From the NCBI GenBank assembly GCA_017607445.1, contig JAEVHH010000002.1:620001-684000 (forward strand): DNA of 64,000 nucleotides. Direction: 5' to 3'. The translations under genes were made by a program, and so were the position numbers. The notes under the pieces are model-generated. The model was not told where the DNA came from. It did no database searches and saw only the letters and a list, made by a program, of their open reading frames with translations. Shown here piece after piece: positions 25,449-38,615 of this stretch (position 1 is the first letter of the stretch; every line of letters begins with the position of its first letter). The DNA is from Histoplasma ohiense (lineage: Eukaryota; Ascomycota; Eurotiomycetes; Onygenales; Ajellomycetaceae).

Positions 25449-26121
25449 AAGATTGCTGATGTAGCAATGTGTGGATGTGTAGTTTCCTTACTATACACGT
25501 ACTACACAGCTATTGTTAAAGCAACAGTTGACCTGTTCTTTTGAGGGAGATTGATTGCTTCATTCCTGGAGCATCCTATTCTAACACTAACACGACTACA
25601 AGCGCAAATTAATGGAGAGCAGTTTCCACGAACCCGAGGCTGGCTATCGGGAAATAAATATTACGGACGAACTCATCTAGTAATACCAAATATATTTGCT
25701 TTCGGTGATGCTCTTCGCTAAGCTTCAGGCTTCAAATTTAGAATCCGTAGTGGGAACACGTGGCAAGGAAAAAGGAAACCTTGGAAAGGAAATTGAAATC
25801 TAAATCATTGTTAAAATTGTGCAGCCGCTTCACATAGATATATAAGTAAAAGTCGAGAGGGTGGCATGAGTGAATTTTTTCCGTTTCTGATCAATAATGT
25901 CATTGGGGCAATAAACAAGAGAGATGTGCCGTAAAATAGTCTTTGCGTATTCATGAAGTCAGATGATAAAAAATTAAAAATGAGAAAGAAAGAAAGAAGA
26001 TAGACATAAATGAGATAAGAGGAGTTGAGAGTAGGGAGGAAAACTAGTTAGTATGCGTCCAATATCTGCGGCGTTGGGAGCGGCTATATGGCGAAAGAGA
26101 TAAATTGAACCACTCAATCAA
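25449..26121. other. Convergent 3' spacer between sro7 and asf1
   Basis: Both neighbours end here. No coding sequence is seen. A GAAAGAAAGAAAG tract lies at about 25983-26000. Confidence 0.55.
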
Positions 26122-27325
26122 TCAATGAACCATCAACTCGGCCTGCTGCTGGTGATGCTGGTCCGTTGGTGGCTGGTTCACCTGATTATTGCTGTCCCCT
26201 TTTTGCTCCGTATCATCGCCCATCTCCACATCGTCGTCGCCCTCGCCTTCGCCGCCCTCCTCATCATCCTCCTCATCCTCACTTCCACTGCTTTCAGCTT
26301 CTAGATCTTCGCTTCCAGCATCTGAATCGTTATCGTTATCATCTCCATCGTCCTCTTTATTTAAGGCCCCGGGCTCGCCGGCGTCGCCCATCTCGTGGTC
26401 CTCACCAGGGGCACGTGCTGTTTGAATTTTCTCAGCCTCTTGAAGCTCCTTTAGCAGAGCTTCTTCGAGCTCAGCTTCCTCAGCTCCGTACTCCTTTCCG
26501 TCATCGTCTAAGACATCTGCTTCTGGTTGGTCTGGTGGGTATTCCGCAGGGGCCGAATCTTCTGAGTCCCTATCGTAAAATTAAAAAAAAGTACGTATTA
26601 GCAGACATTTATTGCACTTGGTAAAGGGCAAGGAAAGCAAGAAGGTCAGGACAAACCATTTAATGGCAAACCGCGTAACTCTTGGTTTCTCAGCCAGGAC
26701 ATTCCGTCGAATTTTCTCAATAATGGGTTTGGCGGGTGGCTCAGCATTCAGCTCCTCGGAGTCATATTCATTGTTCACATAGTATCCGACTCGGACAAAT
26801 TCCCGGCCGTCATAGCTGCAGGTAAGCAGTATCACCGTCACGCCCAATATTTCAGACGTCGGGATTCTCTTAAGGTCCGGCGGGTCTGCTTCAAAGATAA
26901 ATTTATTGACGCCAACGGGTATTGGCCCGACTAGTAGGGAATCTAGTTCTTGGTCATGTTCAGATCTAACGGGACAGTCAATTCAGTATTATGCGATTGC
27001 CAGTTCCGCTTCGAACTGCGTAATATATATATATCTTTATATATGGTTCAAAGTAGACTTACGAAGTTGCGGAGCCGACATAAGTAAGCTTCCATTCAAG
27101 ATCTAGGGCGGGGCAATTCTGTCAGCAACAATTGTACATCTCTTATATTTTCTTCTTTGATTTAGCTCGCTCCTTCCTTGCGCATAAGTTAGAAGTAATT
27201 CAGGATGATTAATTACCTTTTTGCAGCTGTTCGAGGCATTCGAATGTAATTTCAAATTCATAAGGGGCGAGGAACGGTGCGGGGTTGTTGACAACCCGCA
27301 CATCAAGGAGCGAAACTACGGACAT
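26122..27325 (-). CDS. asf1: Histone H3-H4 chaperone Asf1
   Basis: Four exons on the minus strand (27325-27217, 27102-27063, 26965-26657, 26569-26122) give 301 residues. Asf1 delivers H3-H4 dimers to CAF-1 and HIRA during replication-coupled and replication-independent nucleosome assembly. The conserved immunoglobulin-like core fills residues 1-155: MSVVSLLDVRVVNNPAPF, EFEITFECLEQLQKDLEWKL, HDQELDSLLVGPIPVGVNKF, VILLTCSYDGREFVRVGYYV, then RNVLAEKPRVTRFAIKWD. All three introns split conserved motifs that rejoin exactly. The C-terminal half is a long acidic tail of Asp, Glu and Ser, as in other fungal Asf1 proteins, ending in a Gln/His-rich tip. The gene is divergent from rna14. Confidence 0.97.
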
Positions 27326-27910
27326 TATGAAACACTCTCAAGACCGAAAAAAAAAAGAAGATCGAGACCGAGTTTGCAGTTGTATGTTGTAGAGTGAAGT
27401 GAGAAGCATAAAAGGCTGGGGCTTATGGGGAGGGGGGGGGGTTCTTATACGCGGGCAAGTCAGTCGGGATCGGTGGTTGATAGATTGGCTTGCTGCTGAC
27501 GCGCTGTGCCTGGCAGCGTTCGGTCGCGTTTGGCGGCGTTTTAGCGTCATATATCACGTGGCATTCGGTTCCGTTTTGGGAGATTGGGGCTCAAACCTTT
27601 ACATCAGAATTGAAGGCAGCAAAGGCCGTTAGCATCCGACACAACCTCCAAAGCAACCCAACACAGACTTGTCAAACTCCTTTTCTCGACGTGGTTGTTT
27701 GCTACGTCTGTTGACGACTCCGTTCTATTGCTTTCTACTGGATACGAGCTGGGTCCTTGGATTTTGTGGTCCACGCGACCGTGCTCTGTGCTGCTGGTCC
27801 GTTCTTCGTTCCTTCGTTTGATTCCTTTCTGGCCGCTGACGTTACTTTGGAGATTTAGGTTAACTACAAACCCGCTTTAACTTCCCTGTCCGAAGTTCGT
27901 TTCCTCAGTC
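27326..27910. promoter_or_regulatory. Shared divergent promoter of asf1 and rna14
   Basis: Only 585 bases separate the two start codons. The stretch includes a G-run (about 27432-27440), a TTTGGCGGCG box at 27529-27538 and CpG-containing sequence around it. A cell-cycle element is possible but unproven. Confidence 0.45.
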
Positions 27911-30900
27911 ATGGCAGAAGATGAAGCTGAAAACGCATTTTTCCAAGCACAGGCTTTGAATGCGGGTGCTATGGGTTATGAAGCAGCTACGGATCAGGAT
28001 GGAGATAGTTCAGACTCAGACGATTATGATCCTACCAAAACAGTTCAAAATCATGAAGATCAGTATTCTGCGCAGTTAACAGATTCAAAACAGAGTGCTG
28101 TTTCAAATACTTCTTCAGCTTCCTCACAGCGGAGGTCTATGTCCCAAGATTTCTCTGAAGCCGTGCAAAATAGTCATACTTTTCCTCCTCAAATTTCTTC
28201 TGGACCTCGCCCCGGAGGCCCTTCCTCTCTTCCCCATTCCAACCCCTCCATTCCTGTACAAATGCCGTCTCAGGCCCTGGGCCCTTTTGCTGTTGTCGAG
28301 GAGGATAGTGACCAAGATAGAGGTGATGCTGAATATGAGCCTCCTGCAGCGTTAAGTCATGTTCACAGTGATGGAGATGGTGATGGCAGGGATGGGGATG
28401 GGGACGATGATAATATGGCTTCTTCTGGCAGTCGCCAGCATTCCCTTTCTCAAAGTGCAAATGGAAATGTTTCTCAGTATCATGTATCACATCACATGCA
28501 GACTGTTCAAGACAAAAACTCTCCTCAAGATAATAGTTCATCTCTTACTCCTTCCTATGCTGGTATTTCGGCACCAAGTGATGGTGCCTCCAACTATTTG
28601 CAGGACGATTCAAAACCACCGACCATGACAGCTGGCGATGCTACCCCTCAATCTGCGAACAGGTCTACGTCCTCTACTCCTATGGCCGCTGCATTGTCGC
28701 GAGGCCGCCTTCCGCATGATCGAGTGGGTATATTAGAGGATAGGATTCAGGCTGATCCACGGGGCGATACGGATGCCTGGTTGGAGTTGATCAACGAACA
28801 CCGTTCTCGAAATAAGCTTGAGAGTGCACGAGATGTCTACGACAGATTTTTCAAGGTTTTCCCGTCAGCTGTAAGTCGCCAGCTCTTACAAGGAAGAGAA
28901 ACCTTAGCTTTTGAGGATAACTAACATTGTTGCCCAATAGGCTGAACAATGGGTAGCATATGCGAACATGGAATCGGAAAATAACGAGCTCTATCGATTA
29001 GAGCAGATTTTTAATAGGAGTCTCTTGTCCATACCTAATGTCCAGTTATGGTCTGTATATCTCGATTATGTTCGTCGCCGTAATAATTTAACCACAGACA
29101 CAACCGGTCAAGCTCGAGGTATCATTTCATCCGCCTACGATTTTGCTTTGCAGAATATTGGAGTGGATAAAGACTCTGCAAACATCTGGGTTGATTACAT
29201 CCAGTTCATTCGCTCCGGACCTGGAAACATTGGTGGTTCTGGCTGGCAAGATCAACAGAAGATGGATCTTTTGCGAAAAGCGTACCAGAGAGCTATATGC
29301 GTCCCTACGCAGGCTGTCAATTCCCTTTGGAAGGAGTACGATCAGTTCGAAATGGGCCTGAATAAGTTAACTGTACGGTCATATTAACCCTTCCTCATTT
29401 TCAATAAACTTTTCAATAAAGTGGCAAGACTAATCTTCATTTCTATCTGAATCAACTAGGGTCGGAAATTCCTCCAGGAAAGATCTCCAGCATATATGAC
29501 AGCGCGGAGCTCCTTTACCGAGTTGCAGAACATTACCAGAGACCTTGTTCGTGCCTCGTTACCTAGATTACCCCCCGCGCCTGGATGTGAGGGTGAAGAA
29601 ATGTACAACAAGCAAGTGGAGATATGGAAACGCTGGATTAAGTGGGAAAAAGACGATCCTCTAGTACTGAAAGATGAGGATGCTGGTGCTGGCTACAAGG
29701 CCCGAGTGCTTTATGTTTACCGACAGTCCTTGATGGCCTTGAGGTTCTTGCCAGAGATATGGTTTGATGCTGCGGAGTTCTGTTTCCAAAATGGAATGGA
29801 GTCTGAAGGCAACGACTTCTTAAAGCAAGGAATAGATGCAAACCCAGAGAGCTGTTTGCTTGCATTTAAACTCGCTGATCGGCTTGAAGTTACATCAGAA
29901 TCTGAGCAGGACTCTAAGAAGCGTGGTGCCAAAGTCAGGGAACCTTATGACAGACTGCTTGATGCTCTCTACGACTTAATTTCGAAAGCCAAGGCGCAGG
30001 AAATTAAAGATATAGATTTTGTCGAAAAAAGCTTTTCTTCTGACGCAGACAAGCCTCAGCGGCAAGTCATGGTCATCAACAATGACGATGACGATGAGGG
30101 AGATGATGTTGCAAAGGCAAGGGAAGCGGCGAAAAATAGTCAGATCGAGGCTTTGAAAAAGAGACATGCTGAAGAAATTGGCCAGCTGTCGAAGGTCATA
30201 TCCTTTGCTTGGATTGCCCTCATGAGATCTATGCGCCGCATTCAGGGGAAAGGCAAACCAGGAGAAACGGCAGGGTCGAGGCAAATTTTTGCTGATGCGC
30301 GCAAACGTGGGCGCATAACTAGCGATGTCTACATCGCGAGTGCGTTACTGGAACATTATTGCTATAAAGACCCTGCCGCGACGAAGATATTCGAGCGCGG
30401 CGCAAAACTATTCCCCGAGGATGAAAACTTCACACTGGAATATCTTAAACATCTCATTGACATCAACGACATTACGAGTATGTAGCATTTTCTGTTTTTC
30501 AGTTTTTTCATCTACTCGGCATGCTTTCATTTCCCCTTAACTTACATTTGGCAATTCCAGATGCGAGAGCCGTGTTCGAGACTTCAGTCAGGAGACTTGT
30601 AGCAAACCCAGCCAACACATCCAAAGCCAAACCCATTTTCTCCTTCATGCACGAGCATGAATCAAGATATGGAGATATGGTCCAGATTCTAAACCTCGAA
30701 GCTCGGATGCGAGAGTTATTCCCTGAAGACCCTGCCCTCAAACAATTCCCCCACCGCTTCTCTACGCCAACTTTCGACCCCACTAGCTTCCAACCAATTC
30801 TCTCCCCTTCCCAGACGAAATCAAAGCTATCCTCTATTACTCCCACGGAAGAAGAGATGCAATCACGCCAGGACTCCCCCTCCGCCCGCTGCCTCGGAGC

Positions 30901-31524
30901 GCCGGGGCCAGCTGCAGGGCCAGGACCGCCATCAACAACAACCCACTCCCCCAAGCGCCCCTATGTGCTCGATGAATTGGACGAAGACTCCTCGAATCGT
31001 CCTCGTAAGTTCGTGCGAGCTGAGTCGCCACTGAAAGGCGCAGCAGGCCGGCGGCTGAATCAGCAGAAGCAACAGATTCAACAACAGGTGGTGAATGGTA
31101 GCGGTGGAGGTGGGGGAGGCGGGATGGGTGGTGCGTATGGTGGCGGAGGACAAGGGAACAAACCACCCATCCCAGTTCCGCTGCCGAGAGAAATCATGTT
31201 CCTGCTCAGCATTATTCCGGGCGCATCGACGTACGATGCTACGAGGTTTTCGCCGGAGAAGATGGTTATGCTATTGTGTCATTTGGAAGTTCCGTCGTCG
31301 GTGAGTCAGCTTAGACTACCTGTTCCCCCGCTTGGGGTTGCTGGTGGTGGTACTGGGGTGGTGGGTGGTACGAATCGTGGGCAGTATATGGGTAAGTGCC
31401 TCTCGAAAAATATTCCCCGTCCCGTCCCTTATTTCCGGCGTTTTTCCTTTCCACTCAGCGGACAGGAGGATATACTGATGATGTTTGTATACGATATGTA
31501 GGTGGCTACCGCCCTGGTTCATAG
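27911..31524 (+). CDS. rna14: mRNA 3'-end processing protein Rna14 (CstF77)
   Basis: Five exons (27911-28870, 28941-29372, 29460-30477, 30561-31391, 31502-31524) give 1087 residues. Rna14 is the HAT-repeat scaffold of cleavage factor IA, which cleaves and polyadenylates pre-mRNA with Rna15 and Pcf11. The first 270 residues are Ser/Asp-rich and disordered. HAT repeats then begin (DAWLELINEHRSRNKLESAR, VYDRFFKVFPSAAEQWVAY, LWSVYLDYVRRRNNL, NSLWKEYDQFEMGLNK). They run to the Suf-type region (ARAVFETSVRRLVANP, FSFMHEHESRYGDMVQILNL). The C-terminus has a Gly-rich stretch and a LLSIIPGASTYDATRFSPEK segment, like the Rna15-binding monkeytail. The last exon is only 23 bases and adds GYRPGS. Junction frames all agree. 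Confidence 0.95.
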
Positions 31525-33271
31525 ACACAACCTGTCGATAGACATTATTTTGATTTCGGGCTATTCGCCGGCTGTATTCGACGAGCGCGTCTGGTTGCTG
31601 CTGTTCTATAGTTTCCAATTTATGTCGGATGAAGGAAAAAAGAAAAGCGGGAACTACTTCTCCTAATATTTATTTAAAAGGCTATTTATTGAGTGCCTGG
31701 GGGTTTTTTTCCTGCGGGATCTTTTAAACTGGAGAGACGAAAGGACATGAGAAACTTACCTCCGATGATACACGGACTGCAGTTCTGTTCTGTTAAATTG
31801 GGTGTTCGTTCTCTTTTTGTCTCCTATATTTTTCTTTCTTTTTTTCCCCCTCCCTTTGCCGTTTTATTCCCCTTCTTTTCCTAGTTGGGCTTTTTTTTTT
31901 TTTTTTTTTTTTTTGGTCATTTTCATCATTGAAATCTGTATCATACATATCATATGAATGAATGGGAGAAAACGAGAGAGAGGGAAGGTAGCTTTGGGAA
32001 ATCTTGTCATCCTTCCTGTAGTTTTTCCGTTGTCGGTTGACACCCTTTTTGCGGGGAAGTTCAAACGAAATGGGCGTTCGCACCATTTATTTATTTATTG
32101 ATGGCAATCAGAGTTGAGTTTTACTCATGAATACTACATCTTCCTGGTGCTATTAATTATCCTGGCAATAGGGAATAACTAAGCTAGGTAACTGACATAA
32201 CTAACTTCTATAAAAATTATCGAGCCCTCATGGTCCAAGCTTAGCTTCAAGCGTCACATAACTAGTTAATAAACCTTATTTCCAAATCAAATCAATAGGC
32301 CAATGGCCGCGACAGATAAGCAGAAACCCACTTCGACCATCTGTCCATCAGGGATGGATGTGCAAATAGATAGATAGATGCCTTCTCTTCCCTGCATTGG
32401 AGAGGAATGCAGCTGTGTGGTGTTTTCTTTTAACGATCGTCTCTGGCGCCCAGTGAGTCTGTTTTTTGCGCTTGGTCCTGGTCCTCGATTCAGGGGGGGG
32501 ATAAGTAGGACACTCCCCGTGAAATCGGTTTTCTGTTTTCTGACTTTTTTTTCCTCTTTCTTTTGGCGGGAAAGCCATGCGTGCGCACACTGGTAGGAGG
32601 TGGACACATTTTCGTCCTCCATGGAGCTTGATCTGTGGAGATGCCCTTTCGACCATATGTATAACTATATACCAGAGAAACGCCAGGAGAGAGACTTGGC
32701 CGCTGGGCGCTGTCGCGGGCTCTCCGATGGGATGGAGACGGGTGACGTAACGCCTTCTCAATGGAGGTGAGTTGTGTTGTGTTGTGTTGTGTTGAGCCTG
32801 TCCAGCAGAGAGAGGGAGGACTTGTGTTGTGGTGTTGTTGCTTATTTCGATCTCTTCTTGTTTGCCCGTCCTACTTCATCTCCTTCATCTCCATCATCTC
32901 CATCATCATCATCATCTTCTTCATCTTCATTTTAATCTTCTTATTCTTCATCTCCTCCTCCTCCTTCTCAACCTCCGCTAGCTGGTTATCCCATCTTGAC
33001 TTCTCCCCAACTCACCATCTCACCCCGCTTCATCCTGCTGGCCTCCTTCATCTCCTCCAACAGCCTCCCCTGAACACCCCCCAACTCTACTTCTCCTCAG
33101 TGGCCCCTTTTTCACTTCTAATCTCAATCCTTGCATGTCTGTTCTCGCTCTCCTCTCGTGATTTTGAGCTACCTGCATACCAAAGAAGGGTGGGAGGTGA
33201 GTTATGTATCTGTCTTCTCTCCTATCTCAATCCTTTCTCACCACTGCTGGTACCCGTGTCTTGACCACACA

Positions 33272-33318
<47 letters not shown>

Positions 33319-33965
33319 ATCTTCCTCTCTATCCATTGTGATACCTCTCCTGTAGCCTTCTACTACTTCATTTCCTTCTCGCTTTCCTACGTTATACCCG
33401 TCATTCTGTCATCATATTTTCCAGAAGCTCTCAGTTGAGGTCTCATTCTCTTCTCCCCATTTGCCTCACTTTGTTGCGGATCCTCCCTCCCGATAAACAC
33501 AAAACGGACAGGATACAAAGCAGACGCATTCTGCAGCTGCTGCATCCCGCATTGCCTGCCCAGCCTGCGCCTTCCTGGTGGTTGCTGCCAGCTGCCATTC
33601 CACCGTTTGAATTACTTTCAGTTAGTTGACTATCCGCCTCTTTCTTGGTTTGCTTGTTTTCCATTTTCTTTTCTTGGGGCTTGTTGCCATTTCATTATTC
33701 TCCTCCTCCTCGTCGTCGTTTTTCCTTTCTCCCTGCTTGCTCCCTGCTCCGCAACGCAACATTCCAATCCCAATCTATCTGCCATATTCCTTGTTGTTTG
33801 TCAGACTTCGAACCAAACAGCGTTATTCTCGGATAGCCTGTCTTCCGTGAGAGTACCTTGGTTTCTACTTTTCATGCATCGATATATCCGGGAGCCCTCT
33901 CCCCGCTCCGATCCAACTCACGGCCATCACTAACGCCATATATTCAGTTGATAGACTAGAAAATC
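31525..33965. other. Long leader/promoter region upstream of Argonaute
   Basis: About 2.4 kb with no recognisable gene. Contents include a T-rich tract near 31891-31914, GTTGT repeats at 32767-32793, CATCTC/ATC repeats at about 32878-32935 and a CT microsatellite at 33271-33318. The pyrimidine-rich 33000-33950 segment looks like a long 5' leader, possibly with introns; that is inference. Confidence 0.5.
33271..33318 (+). repeat. CT dinucleotide microsatellite
   Basis: A nearly pure CT run, interrupted by TTTCT, ending in a T-tract. It lies about 650 bases upstream of the Argonaute start codon, in a pyrimidine-rich region. Confidence 0.9.
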
Positions 33966-36900
33966 ATGTCTGGTGCAGGCAAGCGTCGTCGCCGAGGCGG
34001 CGGCCGCACTCGTCCTAATAACGAAGGAAATGGGAACGAAAACCCTCAGAGCACTGCTCAATTCGATGGCACGTCTGGGCCAGGAGGTGCTGGTCAGCGC
34101 GCTGGCGTGAACTCTCCTCCAAGGTCGCCACGCGCTGGGTCACCGCCATCTCGTGGTAGGAGCCCAGCTCCAGCAGCTCCAACTATTGGAAGTATTGGCC
34201 AGGTTATGCAGGGTTCGAATCTTCCTCTGCGAGACCCTGCTCGGGATCCACAGAGGGCCTCGAGAATCACAGATATGTGCCGAAATATCGACCTGCCAGC
34301 GGATGCCTATCTGCTAAACCCCGAAGTAAGCCTATTTCTCCGTCTTGTCGCTGGGGTCACTTTACTTTGAAGCCCACAGTGTTTGCTTCTCATCAATTAT
34401 TCGCCTGGTGTGGGATCTGTAACAATTTATTTCCCCTTTTTATGCGCTCTGTCTATGGAGAAACCCCAAACATCCCCCCGCAACATAGGAGTCGTGGTAG
34501 CCTATCTACTTTGTCACTTTTCCAGCACTCGCGAGGTGTGGAACAGCAGCCCATGGAGTATGCGCAGTGGGGTGGAGCTTCATAATGCAACTTTAGGTTT
34601 ATGGGTTCGCGCATCCCATTCACAACCATGATCCCGAACCCTTTTGTTTCTCTAGCACCCGTCACAACTTCAATTTCACCTAAGAAAGTTTCTTTTAAGG
34701 ATGAATTTCATTAAAGTTGTCCCTGATTTGAGCCGACCATTACCATGTTTGTGGGAATTCACATGGTTCTGCTGAAGATAAAATGGCCTTCCTTTCCCTT
34801 TTAGATTTGAATTCTTGTCTTCCTCTCCCTTTCCCATATACCCACATATCTTTCTTCGTTTTTCTTTCTAATATACTATTGTTACTCTGGATTATTTCTA
34901 TTTTCATCGTCTTACATCCTAACCGCTTTCGACTCGTCGACTTCTCCACGATGAGCGGCTCTGGGGGATCCAAAGTGCCTACGCAAAAGACAGATGACAC
35001 GACTCTATTTCGTCATATGCATGTTACTGACCAGTCTGCTGAGCAGTTTTTCGCGCGGAAGGACCTTGCTAAACGCCCCGGCTACAATGCCACTGGCAAA
35101 GAGATCACGGTCGCCGTTAACTCTTACCCTATCACTCAATTCCCGACAAAATCGGTATACCAATATGATGTAAGTTACTCCCTTACACCTAAGAGTCGAT
35201 CTCATAACTCACCCCTACATAGGTACACATCGGCAATGGTGCAGAAAAGCGGGCCATAGTTCAGAAAGTGTGGAACTCACGAGCAAGAAAGGCCACAGTT
35301 GGGGCGAAATTCATTTTTGATGGGAATAAGCTGGCGTGGTAAGCTAACTGTTTACGTACCAAAGGTTACCTGTAGTTTGGCTAACGGTCCCTCAGGTCTC
35401 TCGTTCGGCTGCCCAGCGACGTCAATGTAATGGTTGACCTAGACGCCGAGCAGGGCCGATCTGGGTCAAGAACTCCAAATATATTTCGCTTAGTGGTTCG
35501 TCCGACAAGGAAAGTTAACCTGGCTGTTATCGAGGAATATATTCGTGGGAATGGTAGTATGTCAAAGGAAGTGTTGGAAGGGCTGAGTGCGTAGTCTCCT
35601 TCTTTTCCTTTTCCTTCTCTTCCTTTTTGCCTTTCGTTTTAATTTCTTCTGATATTCAAATCTAACCTGCTTCGACCTTGGCTAAGGTTGTCTCGACCAT
35701 ATTTTGCGTGAAACCCCAAGCGCCAAATTCATTGCGATCAAACGCTCCTTCTTTAGCGAGCAAAACCCAAAGGCGTCCGTTGGAGGCGGAGTTTTTGCCT
35801 ATAAAGGCATCTACCAGGCAATTCGTGTGGTCAACGTACGTTGTCCTCAAGCATATCCATTTGCATCTTGTTAACATATCATTTTCTCTAGCCCGGCCGA
35901 CTGGCCCTGAATGTGGATGTTTCGAACTCATGCTTTTGGGCGCTCATTTCTCTGTTGAGTGCAGCAATTGAAGTCCTGGAGCTTCGAGATGTCCAGCAGC
36001 TTATTAGCTGGACCAGGCCGGTTGATGATGGACATGGAGGCCGCGCGCCATCCCCTAAATTTCATCAATTGAGCCGTTTCCATAAACTTGCTGTTAAGGC
36101 TTCGTACAAGGGCTGCCCTTGCCCGGACAGGGAATGGGTCATCAAGGAATTCCTTCAAGCAAATGCGAAGGAATATACAATTGACGTGACTGACAGGGCG
36201 ACTGGTCAAGTTCGTACAATGAGCATTTTCGACTACTTCCGCTCACGATACAACGTTGTTCTTAGCTACTGGGAACTCCCCCTTGTGCAAATGACCAAGA
36301 AGGGAGTGGTTTACCCTATGGAAGTTTTGGCAATCCATCGCCCTCAAAAATTCCCATTTAAGCTCAATGAGCTCCAGACCGCATCCATGATCAAATTCGC
36401 AGTCACTCGTCCAAGCGAACGACGCAGAGCCGTTGAGGAATCGAAAGCAAATCTTGCGCACGCTACTGACCAGGTTCTGATCGACTTTGGTTTGAAGGTT
36501 TCCGAGTCCATGATGACCACCAAAGCCCGTCTACTCCCTAATCCGGAGATACTCTTTGGCGGCAATCAGCGCGTTAATCCAGGTACTGCGGGCAGATGGG
36601 ATCTTCGTGGGAAGAAGTTTTACGCTAAAAATTCAAAGCCATTAACTTCTTGGGGTGTTGGGGTCTTCCGCAGTCGTCATGTAAACCAGGCGGACGTTGA
36701 AAGATTCGTTGATGCCTTTGTCCGCGCATATCAAGGCCATGGTGGTGCCATTGCCAGCCCACGGCCATTCATTGGTGAGGTGGAGGCAGATCCTGCGAAG
36801 GCGGCATATAGCTTGTTTCATTCCACAGGGAACAAGTTTAACCAGCGCCCAGAGCTCCTCATTTTTATTGTCATGGATAAAAATGCGTTCCACTATACTA

Positions 36901-37984
36901 GGGTCAAGAAATCCTGTGACTGCCGCTTTGGTGTTCCATCTCAAGTTTTGCAGGCCTCACAAGTCGCGAAATGCAACGGGCAGTATATTTCAAATGTCCT
37001 TATGAAGGTCAATGCGAAACTTGGAGGCACTACTGCTCGGATTTCATCGAAGATTACCAAAGGGCTGCCTCCATACACCATGATTATCGGAGCTGATATT
37101 TCCCACTCCTCCCCGGGGAGCGTTGCGCCATCCATGGCTGCAATGACAGTTTCTATGGATCAATTTGGTGGTCGGTATACGGCAGCATGCGAAACTAATG
37201 GCGATCATGTTGAGATGATTAGCCAGGCTAACATCAAGTCAATGCTCTCCCCACTCTTCCGTGAGTGGTCTGCAACAATTGGACAGGGAAGGATTCCCCA
37301 GAATATCTACTATTTCCGCGATGGAGTATCGGATGGTGAATTCCAACAGGTCCTGCAGCAGGAAATACCATTTATCAAGTCCCTCTTGAAGGAATTCAAT
37401 AAGGGTGTGGAATGGGGCGGGAAGGTGACTGTTGTGGTGGCCTCAAAACGCCACCATATTCGAGCTTTTCCTCAACCAGGGGATAGAAATGCCGCAGATA
37501 AGAATGGTAACGCTCTACCAGGGACCTTGATTGAGAGGGACGTGACGAGTCCTCATGGATGGGATTTCTTTTTGTGGTCACATATTGCTTTGCAGGGCAC
37601 CTCCCGTCCCGTCCACTATCATGTCCTTGTGGATGAGATGAACCACGGGCCGAAAGATTTGGAGAATATGATATACGAGCATTGTTACCAATACATGCGA
37701 TCGACTACGTCTGTATCGCTCTGTGAGTCTTCATTCCTCTTTTTGGATCCAGCGCATAAATTAACAGACAATTCTCCCAAGTCCCCGCGGTGTATTATGC
37801 CCATTTAGCATCCAACCGGGCTCGTGCCCATGAAAATATCCCTGCGAGTTCGGGTCCCCGCTCTGGGCCTCAGGTCAAACAGGGCCAAAACCCACCCCCT
37901 GCGGAGCCTCCAAGATCCGAAGGAAGGCAGCTGCTTCCGATCGGCGAGGGAGATCGTTTGGCACTAAAGATGTGGTATATCTGA
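33966..37984 (+). CDS. Argonaute protein (QDE-2-like), exon 1-2 junction uncertain
   Basis: Argonaute binds small guide RNAs and slices or silences complementary RNA. Exons are 33966-34325, about 34990-35169, 35223-35338, 35396-35586, 35687-35835, 35892-37722 and 37782-37984, about 1009 residues in this model. The N-terminus is RGG-like (GAGKRRRRGGGRTRP). The N and PAZ regions follow (RPGYNATGKEITVAVNSYPI, later PGRLALNVDVSNSCFWALIS). The MID/PIWI part is complete: TMIIGADISHSSPGS carries the first catalytic Asp, YYFRDGVSDGEF the next, and PVHYHVLVDEMNHGP the His. The protein closes with VYYAHLASNRARAHE. A slicer-competent tetrad is plausible. The intron after 34325 has a good GTAAGC donor. 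The first AG after the CTAAC near 34919 gives the wrong phase, so a small exon may be missing. A second in-frame ATG at 34951 could start a shorter form. Confidence 0.9.
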
Positions 37985-38615
37985 ACGGTATTTACCACTT
38001 TGTTTTGCGATGGATGTTGCCTGGTTGGTTTTTGCTTTTGCTTTCTATTTTGAAAGAAAAGTTGCCCCTGGGAAATTTAACGGTGGATCTTTGAATCCAG
38101 GGCTAAGGAGAGAACCTTGATTTTTTCTTGACTGAGGAGAATGTCCTTACAGTGTGGACAAGCAGAGTTAGGCATGGCTGCAGGACTTTTTATTTTGCTA
38201 CAACACATAAATACCAGCGGACTTGGCAACGTTGCTTGAGGGGAATCGGAATAGTTTTCGGCAATTACGTCTCCATTTTTCCTTTACTGCAGGTAGATAT
38301 TTCCATTATCGGTAGCAGAAATTTAAATCGGTTCTCCTTTCATTTCTCCAGCCGCCTTTTAAGGGTAGGGTTCATCCGAATATTTTTTTGCATATCTATC
38401 TATTTGACTTCAGGTTTTCTAAATGATACATTTCGTTTTCGAGGTATCAAATAAAGATTTCTACATTTTCCGTCTGCTCTAAGCGTATCAACTATTACCT
38501 CCGCTCTCACTCGTTCCCAGACCGTTATATAATAGCAAGCGGTATTTTGTGTGCTAACTGTCCAAGGGATGGAGGGAAAGTGGGGTTTGTCCGTTCAAGG
38601 AAAGGAATCAGTGTC
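37985..38615. other. Convergent 3' spacer
   Basis: Argonaute and tan1 end toward each other across about 630 bases. No coding sequence is seen. Confidence 0.55.

Noticed and set aside
34211..34225. GGGTTCGAATC resembling a tRNA B-box
   Set aside because: It lies within Argonaute exon 1 in frame, and no matching A-box or acceptor stem is present.
34805..34950. Acceptor at 34804 after a pyrimidine tract, extending Argonaute exon 2 upstream
   Set aside because: The phase does not match the exon 1 donor, and the resulting hydrophobic Leu/Ile/Phe stretch looks like intron sequence, not Argonaute.
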